A DNA stretch of 59,780 nt, taken from contig JAQWYJ010000032.1 in NCBI GenBank assembly GCA_029254005.1, forward strand, positions 1-59,780. The letters run 5' to 3'. A program made the translations under genes and the position numbers. Positions 38,025 through 47,469 of the stretch are shown here, piece after piece (the stretch's first letter is position 1; each line of letters starts with the position of its first letter). Under the pieces are notes generated by a model. It made no database searches and had not been told where the DNA came from. It saw only the letters and a list, made by a program, of their open reading frames with translations. This DNA is from Porticoccaceae bacterium. Its GTDB lineage: Bacteria; Pseudomonadota; Gammaproteobacteria; Pseudomonadales; Porticoccaceae.

Positions 38025-38579
38025 TCATGTCTCAGCTAAATACTGATTTTTTAACTTAACGTAGTTAGCGGGTGAATAAGTAAAAAAATGTCGCTCTTTG
38101 TCGGTTACGGAGCGCAAGCACTTGCAGGGGTTCCCAACATAAACCGCACCGCTTTTAACTGTTTTTCCTGGCGGCACAACGCAGCCGGCACCGATAATAA
38201 CGTGAGATTCAATCACTGCACCGTCGTTAACAATGGCGCCATTACCGATTAGAACACGGTCATTAATCGTACATCCGTGTAGTATTGCACCATGTCCTAT
38301 AATGACGTCATTGCCAATGGTCAGAGGCCAGCCATTAGGGTTAAAGTCAGATGCATGGGTTATGTGTAGCACAGCATTGTCTTGAACGCTGGTTCTAGCG
38401 CCAATGGTAATGCTGTGCATGTCGCCTCTAATTACTGCGCCGGGCCATACAGAGGAATCTTCACCTAATCTGACATCGCCAATAACCGTTGCTGCTGGGT
38501 CAACATATACCCTGGAACTAATTTGCGGAGAAATTCCACCATGAGTGCGAATAGAGTGATCCATAATCTTTAAAGCCAT
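38025..38579 (-). CDS. Gamma-carbonic-anhydrase-like hexapeptide protein (YrdA type)
   Basis: A 184-aa left-handed beta helix of the gamma carbonic anhydrase/YrdA family. Typical features are WPGAVIRGDMHSITIG, VQDNAVLHITH and GHGAILHGCTI. The three histidines that usually bind the metal are all present (in VLH, GHGA and LHGC). Whether it hydrates carbon dioxide is unproven, as for many YrdA-type proteins. It is convergent with aroE, 29 bases apart, matching the gene order in related gammaproteobacteria. Confidence 0.85.
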   Translation of the reverse strand: MALKIMDHSIRTHGGISPQISSRVYVDPAATVIGDVRLGEDSSVWPGAVIRGDMHSITIGARTSVQDNAVLHITHASDFNPNGWPLTIGNDVIIGHGAILHGCTINDRVLIGNGAIVNDGAVIESHVIIGAGCVVPPGKTVKSGAVYVGNPCKCLRSVTDKERHFFTYSPANYVKLKNQYLAET

Positions 38580-38613
38580 ATATAATAGAGAGTCCTATTG
38601 TGGTGATATTGAT

Positions 38614-38856
38614 ATGGTTTTTTCAACTAAAAAACGATTTATTGCGGGAGTAACCTGCCCAAAATGCGCTGTAATGGACAAATTGCAGGCTTATTCCGAA
38701 GGTGGTGTTGATTATAGAGAGTGTGTTTCTTGTGGTTTTAAGGACCAGATGCGCGTTTCATCTATGCCAAAAGAAGTTCAGACCCGCGTTAACACCACCG
38801 CAGAACAAATTGCTATGCAGACCAGTGCGGTGAGAATAATTGATCCTAAGGGATAA
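38614..38856 (+). CDS. yheV: YheV-like zinc-ribbon protein
   Basis: An 80-aa protein with two CxxC pairs: CPKC at about residues 15-18 and CVSC at about 38-41. It starts MVFSTKKRFIAGVTCPKC and contains DYRECVSCGF, which is the pattern of the YheV family (DUF2387). The four cysteines should bind one zinc. Function is unknown; it is divergent from the YrdA-like gene with only 34 bases between them. Confidence 0.85.
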   Translation: MVFSTKKRFIAGVTCPKCAVMDKLQAYSEGGVDYRECVSCGFKDQMRVSSMPKEVQTRVNTTAEQIAMQTSAVRIIDPKG

Positions 38857-39040
38857 GATCTTAGATAAAGACGCTTTGAGATAATTCTTCACTAAATTGG
38901 CAAAGATCGTTGAATTTGATCGTTTTGTTGCTAGTGAAACGTATAGGTTTTTGATACACTCTCGCCGCGATCTATCGGGGTCCTACCATTGAGTCGCGAG
39001 ACTAATAATAATTTTTTGAATTACCATGGAGTAAAAAGCG

Positions 39041-40186
39041 ATGTCGAAAAGAGCGAAAGCGCTTTTCCTGAGTTTCCTGAGTGCTGCTACTTTGCTGCTA
39101 GTGACTGGTACTGCTGGCGCTGACGAGTCGACTTGGAATCTCAATATGCCGCGAGGCGTTACCGAAGTCAGTCAAGCAGCTTACGATATTCACATGATCA
39201 TGATGTGGATTTGTACGGTAATTGGCGTTCTTGTGTTTGGCTTCATGTTCTATGTGATGTTCGCGCATCGCAAGTCCCGTGGCGTTACGGCGGCTAATTT
39301 TCATGAAAATCTAACGGTTGAGATTCTATGGACAGTCGTTCCTGCGCTGATTCTCATTGTAATGGCAGTCCCAGCGACTACGGCATTATTGAAAGTGTAT
39401 GACACAGACAATCCTGATATCGATATAAAAGTCACTGGATACCAATGGAAATGGCAGTATGAGTACATTGGTGAAGATGTAAAATTCATGAGTGAACTAC
39501 GAACATCACAGGATGAGCAATATGGCCGCTCCCCGAAAGGAGAGCACTACCTTCGCGAGGTGACTCAACCCTTAGTAATTCCGGTGAATAAGAAGGTAAG
39601 GTTTTTAATCACGGGTAATGACGTAATTCACAGTTGGTGGGTGCCTGATTTCGCGGTCAAGAGAGATGCTATTCCAGGGCTCTTCACTGCCGCTTGGGCT
39701 AAAACCGACCAGCCTGGAGTCTATGTAGGGGCTTGTACGGAGTTGTGCGGTAAGGACCACTCAAGAATGCCTGTTGTCGTTGAGGTGAAAGAAGAAGCAG
39801 AATATGCAGCATGGCTTGCTGGGAAAAAAGAAGAAGCTGTTCTATATAAGTCAACGATCGGTAAGCAGTGGACTAATGAAGAGTTGATGGCCAAGGGTGA
39901 GGCTGTTTATGGCGTATCCTGCGCAGGTTGTCACCAGTCTGCAGGCGAAGGTATTGCTGGTGTATTCCCTGCGCTTGTAGGTAGCTCAATTGTCACTGGA
40001 CCGATAGAAGACCATATTGGCATTCTGATCAATGGCGTTGCTGGATCAGCAATGCAGTCTTTCGCTGACCAGCTCTCTGAAGTTGATATCGCCGCCGTTA
40101 TTCATTACAAGCGTAACTCGTGGGGTAACGATGTCGGTGATATGGTGCAGCCGATTGATATTTTAAATTATAAACAAAACCAATAG
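39041..40186 (+). CDS. coxB: Cytochrome c oxidase subunit II with fused cytochrome c domain
   Basis: A 381-aa subunit II of a caa3-like haem-copper oxidase. A signal peptide (about residues 1-27) precedes two transmembrane helices (about 50-72 and 92-115) and the CuA cupredoxin domain with WKWQYEY, VIHSWWVPDF and GACTELCGKDHSRMP. A C-terminal cytochrome c domain has CAGCH at about residue 295 and Met in AMQSF as likely axial ligand. The fused haem means electrons can enter directly from soluble carriers. It heads a plus-strand cluster with the subunit genes and assembly factors. Confidence 0.95.
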   Translation: MSKRAKALFLSFLSAATLLLVTGTAGADESTWNLNMPRGVTEVSQAAYDIHMIMMWICTVIGVLVFGFMFYVMFAHRKSRGVTAANFHENLTVEILWTVVPALILIVMAVPATTALLKVYDTDNPDIDIKVTGYQWKWQYEYIGEDVKFMSELRTSQDEQYGRSPKGEHYLREVTQPLVIPVNKKVRFLITGNDVIHSWWVPDFAVKRDAIPGLFTAAWAKTDQPGVYVGACTELCGKDHSRMPVVVEVKEEAEYAAWLAGKKEEAVLYKSTIGKQWTNEELMAKGEAVYGVSCAGCHQSAGEGIAGVFPALVGSSIVTGPIEDHIGILINGVAGSAMQSFADQLSEVDIAAVIHYKRNSWGNDVGDMVQPIDILNYKQNQ

Positions 40187-40199
40187 AGGAAGATCTTAA

Positions 40200-41756
40200 A
40201 TGGCTCACGGACCTTCAGAAAACTTTTTTAGCCGCTGGCTTTTCAGCACCAATCATAAAGATATAGGTACACTTTATTTATGGTTTAGTTTTGCTATGTT
40301 CCTACTTGGTGGTGCTTTCGCAATGGTTATCCGCGCGGAGTTATTCCAGCCCGGAATGCAGCTTATTAAACCGGAATTTTTTAACCAAATGACCACTATG
40401 CACGGCTTGGTGATGGTCTTTGGGGCAATTATGCCAGCATTTGTTGGACTCGCGAACTGGATGATTCCCATGATGATTGGTGCGCCTGATATGGCGTTAC
40501 CAAGAATGAACAACCTAAGTTTCTGGATTCTTCCTTTCGCTTTTGCCATTTTGGTTTCAACATTGTTCATGGAAGGCGGTGGACCTAATTTCGGGTGGAC
40601 TTTTTATGCACCGCTATCAACTACCTATGCGCCTGATACCGTCAATTACTTCATCTTTGGCGTACATATTATGGGAGCGTCGTCAATTATGGGCTCGATC
40701 AACATTATCGCTACGGTAATGAATATGCGGGCTCCTGGTATGACGTACATGAAAATGCCGTTGTTTGTGTGGACGTGGGTAATCACTGCGTTTTTGCTGG
40801 TGGCTGTTATGCCTGTGTTGGCTGGTGCAGTAACGATGATGCTGATGGACATTAATTTCGGTACAAGTTTCTTTGACGCGGCTGGTGGCGGCGATCCAGT
40901 ACTATTCCAGCATGTCTTCTGGTTCTTTGGGCACCCTGAAGTTTACATTATTATCCTTCCAGCTTTTGGTGTGGTCTCTCAGATTATTCCAACATTTAGC
41001 CGCAAGCCATTGTTTGGTTATTCATCGATGGTCTACGCCACTGCGTCAATAGCCTTTTTATCCTTCATTGTTTGGGCGCACCACATGTTCACAGTTGGTA
41101 TGCCGATTGCTGGTGAGTTGTACTTTATGTACGCAACGATGCTGATTGCTGTGCCCACTGGGGTTAAGGTTTTCAACTGGGTGACTACTATGTATAAGGG
41201 TGCGCTTACGTTTGAAACGCCTATGCTTTTCAGCATAGCCTTTGTGATTTTGTTCACCTTTGGCGGGTTCACTGGAATGATGCTGTCTATTGCGGCGGCA
41301 GACACCCAATACCACGATACATATTTCGTTGTCGCTCACTTCCATTACGTGATGGTTGCTGGCGCGGTATTTAGTGGCACAGCTGCGGTATATTACTGGT
41401 TGCCTAAATGGTGTGGGCGGATGTATGACGAAACCATGGGTAAAGTTCAGTTTTGGATTGCCTTCATTGCCTTCAATATCACTTTTATGCCTCAGCACTT
41501 TTTGGGTCTAGCTGGAATGCCTCGTCGTTACTCGGATTATGGTCTGCAATTTGCCGATTGGAATATGGTGTCCAGTATTGGAGCGTTCCTGTATGGCGGA
41601 GCGCAGTTGCTGTTTTTGTACAACGTGATCCGTACCATTGGATGGGGAAAACCTATTGACGATCCAAAAGTATGGGATGGTGCGGAAGGATTAGAGTGGA
41701 CTTTGCCAACTCCAGCGCCGTTCCACACATTTTCTACACCACCTGTTGTTAAATAA
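40200..41756 (+). CDS. coxA: Cytochrome c oxidase subunit I
   Basis: A 518-aa, 12-helix catalytic subunit. The ligands are visible: the low-spin haem His in TMHGLVMVFG; GHPEVYIIILPAFG with the CuB His and cross-linked Tyr; HHMFTVG with two CuB His; and AHFHYVMVAG with high- and low-spin haem His. SPAF-type proton channel residues are conserved. It ends the respiratory chain by reducing oxygen. It lies 13 bases after coxB and precedes ctaG. Confidence 0.97.
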   Translation: MAHGPSENFFSRWLFSTNHKDIGTLYLWFSFAMFLLGGAFAMVIRAELFQPGMQLIKPEFFNQMTTMHGLVMVFGAIMPAFVGLANWMIPMMIGAPDMALPRMNNLSFWILPFAFAILVSTLFMEGGGPNFGWTFYAPLSTTYAPDTVNYFIFGVHIMGASSIMGSINIIATVMNMRAPGMTYMKMPLFVWTWVITAFLLVAVMPVLAGAVTMMLMDINFGTSFFDAAGGGDPVLFQHVFWFFGHPEVYIIILPAFGVVSQIIPTFSRKPLFGYSSMVYATASIAFLSFIVWAHHMFTVGMPIAGELYFMYATMLIAVPTGVKVFNWVTTMYKGALTFETPMLFSIAFVILFTFGGFTGMMLSIAAADTQYHDTYFVVAHFHYVMVAGAVFSGTAAVYYWLPKWCGRMYDETMGKVQFWIAFIAFNITFMPQHFLGLAGMPRRYSDYGLQFADWNMVSSIGAFLYGGAQLLFLYNVIRTIGWGKPIDDPKVWDGAEGLEWTLPTPAPFHTFSTPPVVK

Positions 41757-41770
41757 AAGGATTGTAGAGC

Positions 41771-42325
41771 ATGGGTGAATCTACAGTTCATCGAGGGGTC
41801 TTAGTCAAGTCGCTAATTGGCGCTGTACTGATGTTCATGTTTGCTATTTTTGTCCTGCCACCGTTGTATGACTTGTTTTGTGAAATCACAGGTATTGGTG
41901 GCAAAACGGCAGGTGCCTACACAGCGACGGATATTAAAGTGGATACGTCGCGTCAAGTTGAAGTTCAGTTTGTAGCGACTAACAACGCTACTATGCCATG
42001 GGATTTTTATCCTGTTGAGCATAAAGTTTTGGTGCACCCAGGAGAATCAAGAGAGATTGTCTTCTACGCCAAGAACTTGACCGGCAAAGATATGGTAGGT
42101 CAAGCTATTCCAAATGTGTTACCCAATAATGCCGCTGACTACTTTCATAAAACAGAATGTTTTTGCTTTAATAATCAGCCCTTAGCGGCAGGCGACGAAG
42201 CTGATCTTGCCGTGGTATTTATTATTGATCCTGACCTTCCTGCAAGCGTTAATACGGTAACCTTGTCTTACACAATATTTGATATAACAGATCGCGTGTC
42301 TACGCAGGTCTCACAATTACAGTAA
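41771..42325 (+). CDS. ctaG: Cytochrome c oxidase assembly protein CtaG/Cox11
   Basis: A 184-aa copper chaperone that delivers copper to the CuB site of subunit I. One N-terminal membrane helix (about residues 13-33) anchors a periplasmic beta domain. The domain has DFYPVEHKVLVHPGE and FHKTECFCFNNQPL, with the copper-binding CFCF cysteines at about 133-135. It sits between coxA and coxC, as in Pseudomonas. Confidence 0.93.
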   Translation: MGESTVHRGVLVKSLIGAVLMFMFAIFVLPPLYDLFCEITGIGGKTAGAYTATDIKVDTSRQVEVQFVATNNATMPWDFYPVEHKVLVHPGESREIVFYAKNLTGKDMVGQAIPNVLPNNAADYFHKTECFCFNNQPLAAGDEADLAVVFIIDPDLPASVNTVTLSYTIFDITDRVSTQVSQLQ

Positions 42326-42338
42326 ACGGAGAGTAACA

Positions 42339-43283
42339 ATGTCAACTGAAGGTAGTTATTACGTACCTGAGCAAAGTAAACTCCCTTTGGCCGCGGCCCT
42401 TGGGATGGGAGTGATGGCTTTTGGTGCCGGTGCCTGGGTGATTGAAGGAGGTACCTCCACAGTATTCATGATCGGTCTAGTGATTATGGCTGTAGTTATG
42501 TATAAGTGGTGGAGTCTGGTTATTGAGGAAAACACTCAGGGCATGGTTAGCGAACAGCTTAAGTATTCTTATGTACTTGGGATGTATTGGTTTATTTTCT
42601 CTGAATTGATGTTTTTTGTGTGTTTCTTTGGATCTTTATTTTATGTAAGAGTGTTAGTTGGGCCTTGGATCGGTGGCGAAGCTGCTATCGGTGTTTTTGA
42701 CGATACGCCAACAGATGCAGCTGTAGCTAATGCTACGCACTTGTGGACCGGCTACGATGCTACTTGGCCACCATTAGTTACTCCAGATCAAGCGGTCAAT
42801 GCAGATGCAGCTAAATTTATTGGCCCTCAAGAAGCCATGAGTTGGCCTGGTTTGACCCAAATTTTAAGCTGGCTGCCACTTTGGAATACCATCGTTTTGA
42901 TTGCCTCTAGTGGTACCGTCCACGTTGCCCACCATGCTCTAAAAGAAGGCAATCGGAAGAAATTTGTCCGTTGGTTGGGTCTTACCGTAGCCCTAGGTGT
43001 GATCTTCTTATTCCTGCAAGCGGAAGAGTATATTCATGCATACCAGGAGCTTGGGTTAACCTTGGAATCAGGTATCTATGGTACTACCTTCTTCTTATTA
43101 ACAGGCTTCCACGGTGCTCACGTTACTCTCGGTACGATAATGTTATTTATTGCATTTCTTCGTGGGGTGAAAGGACACTTTAGCGAAACAGATCATTTCG
43201 GCTTTGAGGCTGCAGCATGGTATTGGCACTTCGTTGACGTGATTTGGATTGGGCTGTTCATAATTGTGTATGTTCTTGGCTAG
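42339..43283 (+). CDS. coxC: Cytochrome c oxidase subunit III
   Basis: A 314-aa, seven-helix subunit III. Conserved parts are FIFSELMFFVCFFGSLFY, HHALKEGNRKKF, LTGFHGAHVTLG and AAWYWHFVDVIWIGLFI. A loop of about 50 residues after the third helix (about 110-165) is longer than in mitochondria and is usual in this bacterial group. A strong terminator follows, so the structural genes can form their own transcription unit. Confidence 0.95.
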   Translation: MSTEGSYYVPEQSKLPLAAALGMGVMAFGAGAWVIEGGTSTVFMIGLVIMAVVMYKWWSLVIEENTQGMVSEQLKYSYVLGMYWFIFSELMFFVCFFGSLFYVRVLVGPWIGGEAAIGVFDDTPTDAAVANATHLWTGYDATWPPLVTPDQAVNADAAKFIGPQEAMSWPGLTQILSWLPLWNTIVLIASSGTVHVAHHALKEGNRKKFVRWLGLTVALGVIFLFLQAEEYIHAYQELGLTLESGIYGTTFFLLTGFHGAHVTLGTIMLFIAFLRGVKGHFSETDHFGFEAAAWYWHFVDVIWIGLFIIVYVLG

Positions 43284-43304
43284 ACCTGCGGTGACGCAGA
43301 CCAA

Positions 43305-43331
43305 CGGCTAGGATATTCCTGGCCGTTTTTA
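43305..43331 (+). terminator. Rho-independent terminator after coxC
   Basis: A 10-bp stem ACGGCTAGGA / TCCTGGCCGT (one G-T wobble) with a 3-base loop is followed directly by TTTTAT. It lies 22 bases after the coxC stop and separates the structural genes from the SURF1 group. Confidence 0.85.
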
Positions 43332-43346
43332 TCTGTATGGCGACGT

Positions 43347-43613
43347 TTATGGTTTGTTAGTGGTTGCCGGTGTGCTTTGAGCTGCATCAGGGTGTAATTG
43401 CTTGTCCCAAGGTGCTTTGCTACCAATTTGCCCTGTCAAAGCACCATACACTATGGTGATTATGAGCAGTGCTGCTAACGTTACCCTGGTGCCAAGACTA
43501 TGTAATAAACGGCGCTTAGAGTCGCCCAAGTCTTTTACCAAAAACCGTAGGCCTGTAAATAGACTGATGAGAATAGCGATAAAGAGCACTACAATAATTG
43601 ATTTTAATAGCAT
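43347..43613 (-). CDS. Twin-transmembrane DUF2909 protein
   Basis: An 88-aa protein with two hydrophobic helices (about residues 4-22 and 46-64) around a basic loop, KDLGDSKRRLLHSLGTR. This is the pattern of the DUF2909 'twin transmembrane' family, regularly found on the opposite strand inside coxBA clusters. Its function is unknown; a role in oxidase assembly is suggested by position only. Confidence 0.8.
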   Translation of the reverse strand: MLLKSIIVVLFIAILISLFTGLRFLVKDLGDSKRRLLHSLGTRVTLAALLIITIVYGALTGQIGSKAPWDKQLHPDAAQSTPATTNKP

Positions 43614-43653
43614 AATGTTAAGTCTCTGAACAAAGAGAGGGATTTAAACACAA

Positions 43654-44436
43654 ATGAGCAGTGACCCCCAATTTTCTAGTGAAAAATTTGAATGGCAGCT
43701 TAATACTAAGATCATTGTCTCTTCATTGCTTTTATTCCCTGTACTTTTAGCTCTAGGATTTTGGCAGCTTGATCGTGCTGAGCAGAAGCGCGATATTGTT
43801 AATGACTTTATCGCTAATCAGCAAGCCGCACCTTTGCGAGCTAGGCAGCTCGTTCAAGGTAGAAACTATCAGTACCGATCTGCCATTTTGCGCGGTAGTC
43901 TAGACGGAACGCGTCGGATATTTTTGGATAATCGGGTGAAATACGGTCGTCCAGGATACGAGGTACTTGAAGCCTTATTAATTGATGCTTTAGGCCGGAA
44001 TGGTCAACAACAGCGCATTCTTGTAAATCGAGGCTGGGTGCCGGCGTCTCTAGATAGACTGCAGTTACCAACAATTGAATCAGTGGATGTCGAAGCTGTG
44101 TTCAGAGGAAGTTTGTATCGTCAGTTACGTGGGGGTTATCGGTTAGATGATGGTATCAAGAAAGTTACACAGTGGCCCAGTAGAGTGGGTTGGATATCAG
44201 CAGAGCGAAGTTCAACGCTATTTGATGAGCCCTTTTATGATTATCAATTGCGCCTTGATGCAGATTCAGTCGGCGCTCTTGATACTGGGTGGCCGACAGT
44301 TTCGGTCCAACCACAAAAGCACACTGGTTATGCTGTTCAGTGGTTTGCAATGGCAGTAGTTTTACTGATAATGACGTTGACGGCTAATTCTAATATTGTC
44401 TATTGGTTAAAAAGTAAATATCAGGCTAGAGCCTGA
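43654..44436 (+). CDS. SURF1-family oxidase assembly protein
   Basis: A 260-aa Surf1/Shy1 homologue that helps insert haem A into subunit I. Two membrane helices, at about residues 24-42 and 225-242, flank a periplasmic domain. Signatures are LGFWQLDRAEQKRDI, YEVLEALLI, RILVNRGWVPAS and a C-terminal KHTGYAVQWFAMAVVLL. It is divergent from the DUF2909 gene and 17 to 20 bases ahead of the next gene. Confidence 0.9.
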   Translation: MSSDPQFSSEKFEWQLNTKIIVSSLLLFPVLLALGFWQLDRAEQKRDIVNDFIANQQAAPLRARQLVQGRNYQYRSAILRGSLDGTRRIFLDNRVKYGRPGYEVLEALLIDALGRNGQQQRILVNRGWVPASLDRLQLPTIESVDVEAVFRGSLYRQLRGGYRLDDGIKKVTQWPSRVGWISAERSSTLFDEPFYDYQLRLDADSVGALDTGWPTVSVQPQKHTGYAVQWFAMAVVLLIMTLTANSNIVYWLKSKYQARA

Positions 44437-44456
44437 ATTATTGAAGGATTTGAGTG

Positions 44457-45074
44457 ATGGGAAAAGCAAGTGAATTAAATGCCAAGCAAAAAGGTTTCCA
44501 ATATCAAATTTGGTTAATGTTGATCATCGTTGGTGGCGTTATTTTAGCTGGATTTCTGATGGTACCCAAGACTGAAGAGCAGCGACAAGAAATGATATCA
44601 AGATTGGGTACCACTAATGTGGGCGAACTCGTTAAGCCAACTCTTGATTTTAGTTCAGTACTTACCGGTCTTGAGCCCACTGAAAAGCCCAAGTGGATTA
44701 TAGCAACCACTGGCGGTGTTGGTTGCGATGCCACCTGTGAAGCGATGTTGTTTGATACTAGACAAGTTCACATGCTGTTGGGTAAGTCAACGCGCAGAGT
44801 TCAACGTGTCTACCTCTATGACATAGAGAGTACTTCACCAGATCAACTTGAAAGTATTAAGCAAGTTCATCCTTTCTTGGCAATAATGCCGGTTATTAAT
44901 AGCGAATTATCGGCCATTCTCAATGATAGCTCTGCTCAATGGGATATGCAAAAGCCACGACATTTTGTGATTAGTCCAGATCATAAAGCCATACTTTATT
45001 ACACCGCTGATCATGATGGAAACGGATTGCTCGATGATCTCAAACATCTGTTAAAATATTCCCCTGACAGATAG
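44457..45074 (+). CDS. Membrane-anchored protein of the cox cluster
   Basis: A 205-aa protein with one N-terminal helix (about residues 18-38) and a periplasmic part containing TTGGVGCDATCEAMLFDTRQ, with a CxxxC motif like that of SCO copper chaperones. It ends PDHKAILYYTADHDGNGLLDDL. It corresponds by position to the unnamed gene after SURF1 in the Pseudomonas cox cluster. A thioredoxin-like assembly role is likely but not shown. The ATG at 44457, with AAGGA 8 bases before it, is preferred to the adjacent GTG. Confidence 0.75.
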   Translation: MGKASELNAKQKGFQYQIWLMLIIVGGVILAGFLMVPKTEEQRQEMISRLGTTNVGELVKPTLDFSSVLTGLEPTEKPKWIIATTGGVGCDATCEAMLFDTRQVHMLLGKSTRRVQRVYLYDIESTSPDQLESIKQVHPFLAIMPVINSELSAILNDSSAQWDMQKPRHFVISPDHKAILYYTADHDGNGLLDDLKHLLKYSPDR

Positions 45075-45118
45075 GTTATTGTTTATGAAAACCTGCCAAC
45101 TAAACGGAGTGCCAGCTG

Positions 45119-46033
45119 ATGTCTCAAACTGAAATTAATGTTGCAGACTCGAGCTGGCGTGACTACTTAGAGCTATGTAAACCAAATGTTGTAGCCTTAA
45201 TGATACTAACGTCCATCATCGGTATGGTTTTGGCTACCGATCAGTGGGTCCCTTTGTCTATATTGATTTTTGGCAACCTTGGCATCGCTTTTTGCGCAGG
45301 TTCTGCAGCGGCGGTTAATCACATTGTTGATCGACACGTTGATGATAAAATGGCTCGTACAATTAATCGACCCTTGGCTCAAGGGCGCTTAACATTTCAG
45401 CAGGCGGTGTGGTTTGCGTTGATTACCGGTACCGTGGGTATGGCCTTTTTACTGGTATTTACTAATGTGTTGACTGCTTGGTTAACACTGGCATCTCTCG
45501 TTGGTTATGCGTTTATTTATACAATGTTTCTGAAGCGTGCAACACCTCAAAATATTGTTATTGGGGGGCTTGCTGGTGCGGCTCCCCCTCTGCTTGGATG
45601 GACCGCAGTCACTGGTGAGGTACATTACAATGCGCTCTTACTAGTGTTGATTATTTTTGCTTGGACGCCCCCTCACTTTTGGGCCTTGGCCGTGCATCGT
45701 AAAGATGAGTATGCCAAGGCGAACATTCCTATGTTGCCGGTTACTCATGGAGAAAAGTACACCAAAATTAATATTCTTCTGTATACCCTGTTACTTATAA
45801 TTGTGACTACAATGCCCTACTTAACAGGTATGTTCGGATGGCTATATTTAGCGGGATCCTTGTTGCTCGGTTTCGGTTTTCTTTATTGGGCAATTGTTAT
45901 GTTTCGTAGCGTCGGCGGCGATTCAGGCATGAAAACATTTCAGTATTCTATTGTCTATTTAATGCTACTTTTTGTGATCATGCTGATCGATCACTTTTTT
46001 ATTGAAACCATCATTTATTTACCGTCGGTTTAA
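45119..46033 (+). CDS. cyoE: Protohaem IX farnesyltransferase (haem O synthase)
   Basis: A 304-aa UbiA-superfamily prenyltransferase (CyoE/CtaB) that farnesylates haem B to haem O. The first Asp-rich motif is NHIVDRHVDDKMARTINRPL (about residues 69-88) and the second is the HRKDEYAKANIPMLPV region (about 195-210). There are about nine membrane helices. It comes just 44 bases after the preceding gene, where related clusters have ctaA (haem A synthase) in between. scoI follows after 10 bases. Confidence 0.93.
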   Translation: MSQTEINVADSSWRDYLELCKPNVVALMILTSIIGMVLATDQWVPLSILIFGNLGIAFCAGSAAAVNHIVDRHVDDKMARTINRPLAQGRLTFQQAVWFALITGTVGMAFLLVFTNVLTAWLTLASLVGYAFIYTMFLKRATPQNIVIGGLAGAAPPLLGWTAVTGEVHYNALLLVLIIFAWTPPHFWALAVHRKDEYAKANIPMLPVTHGEKYTKINILLYTLLLIIVTTMPYLTGMFGWLYLAGSLLLGFGFLYWAIVMFRSVGGDSGMKTFQYSIVYLMLLFVIMLIDHFFIETIIYLPSV

Positions 46034-46043
46034 GGGCTAAGCT

Positions 46044-46688
46044 ATGACAAATCAAAAAGACGGCATTGTTAAAACTGTTCTGGTTCTTGTATGTTTTATA
46101 ATTCTTGTTATATCTGGTTTTGCCTGGAAAATGAACCAGCCGGTAATCATGACAGACCAACAGTTGAGGGTTAATGGCGCTGTTGTCCTTAAACCACCTC
46201 GAATATTCAGTGACTTTAACTTGCTCGACCACCACGGTAATGACTTTTCTAAAGAACAGCTGAAGGGTGTTTGGACGATGATTTTCTTTGGTTTTACGCA
46301 GTGCCCTGATGTTTGCCCAACGACTATGGCGACCTTAAATGAAACGTACAGTAAACTGAAGGATGCTGAAAAGGAAAACTTGCAAATTGTCTTGCTCACA
46401 CTAGATCCAGAACGAGATTCCGTCGAAAAACTTGCAGATTACGTACCTTATTTCAACCAAAATTTCATCGGCGTTACTGGCAATAAACATTTGATTAGAC
46501 GCCTCACCGCTGAAATAAATATTGCGTACAGTAAGGTACCGCTCGGCGAAAATGAGTACACAATAGATCATAGCTCGCAAATTGTTTTAATTAATCCTAA
46601 GGGGGACTATCACGGCTTTTTTAAAGCGCCACACTCAGAAGTTATGCTGCGACAAACTTGGCGGTCTATTTACGCGACCTTTAATTAA
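46044..46688 (+). CDS. SCO1/SenC copper chaperone
   Basis: A 214-aa thioredoxin-fold protein that metallates the CuA site of subunit II. An N-terminal anchor helix (about residues 10-28) is followed by FFGFTQCPDVCPTTM, with the CxxxC copper site, and YTIDHSSQIVLINP, with the third ligand His. It ends the cox-assembly unit. Its 3' end overlaps the znuB end by 8 bases on the other strand. Confidence 0.93.
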   Translation: MTNQKDGIVKTVLVLVCFIILVISGFAWKMNQPVIMTDQQLRVNGAVVLKPPRIFSDFNLLDHHGNDFSKEQLKGVWTMIFFGFTQCPDVCPTTMATLNETYSKLKDAEKENLQIVLLTLDPERDSVEKLADYVPYFNQNFIGVTGNKHLIRRLTAEINIAYSKVPLGENEYTIDHSSQIVLINPKGDYHGFFKAPHSEVMLRQTWRSIYATFN

Positions 46689-47469
46689 GTTGTCTGCGGT
46701 AGAGTAACGAAAGACAAAACAGAAGTGCTGCGCTGACAACCACTGAGGGGCCAGCCGGAGTATCAATGAACCAGGACATAGCTAATCCCATAACGACAGT
46801 TGTCATGGCAATGATACTTGCCACCACGGCCATTTTCTCAGGAGTGTGGCTTAGCCGCCGAGCGGTAGCCGCGGGAATAATTAACAATGCTGTTATCAGT
46901 AAAACACCGACTACTTTCATTGCTAGGGCTATCACCAACGCTGTTATTAACATTAATGCAGTGCTTACTACAGTAACATTGGTGCCCTCAATGGCGGCTA
47001 ACTCTGGATTTACAGTTATGTTAATTAATTGCTTCCAAAGTATCGCTAGCAATATCAGAACAACGGCGCTTACCGAATAGATAACCCCTAAATCACTTTT
47101 GGTTACCGCCAACAAATCTCCAAATAATAATGACATCAAGTCAACTCGCACATCGGGAAGTAATGAGATGACAATCAGGCCTGCTGCAAGGGCAGAATGT
47201 GAGAGTATTCCAAGTAAAGTATCTAATGAAAGTAATCCACGTTGTTCCAAAAATACTAAGCCTAGTGCCATCATAAGCGGTATCGCGGTAACAGTTATGT
47301 TAAGGTTTATGTCAAGCATTACGCCTAAAGAAACTCCCAGAAGAGCGCTGTGGGCCAAGGTGTCACCGAAATAAGCCATGCGTCTCCAGACTACAAAGCA
47401 GCCCAAAGGACCAGCAACCAAGCCTACGCCAAGCCCGGCTAAGAGTGCGTATAGTAAGAAGTCAATCAT
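46681..47469 (-). CDS. znuB: Zinc ABC transporter permease
   Basis: A 262-aa ABC-3 family permease with about eight helices. Signatures are GPLGCFVVWRRMAYFGDTLAHSALLGV (about residues 21-47) and LLITALLIIPAATARRLS. It forms the inner-membrane zinc channel with ZnuC. Its start overlaps the znuC stop by 8 bases. Confidence 0.92.
   Translation of the reverse strand: MIDFLLYALLAGLGVGLVAGPLGCFVVWRRMAYFGDTLAHSALLGVSLGVMLDINLNITVTAIPLMMALGLVFLEQRGLLSLDTLLGILSHSALAAGLIVISLLPDVRVDLMSLLFGDLLAVTKSDLGVIYSVSAVVLILLAILWKQLINITVNPELAAIEGTNVTVVSTALMLITALVIALAMKVVGVLLITALLIIPAATARRLSHTPEKMAVVASIIAMTTVVMGLAMSWFIDTPAGPSVVVSAALLFCLSLLYRRQLN

Noticed and set aside
41058-41498. 146-residue minus-strand frame inside coxA
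   Set aside because: Mirror of conserved coxA codons on the plus strand; histidine-rich only because of its opposite-strand phase.
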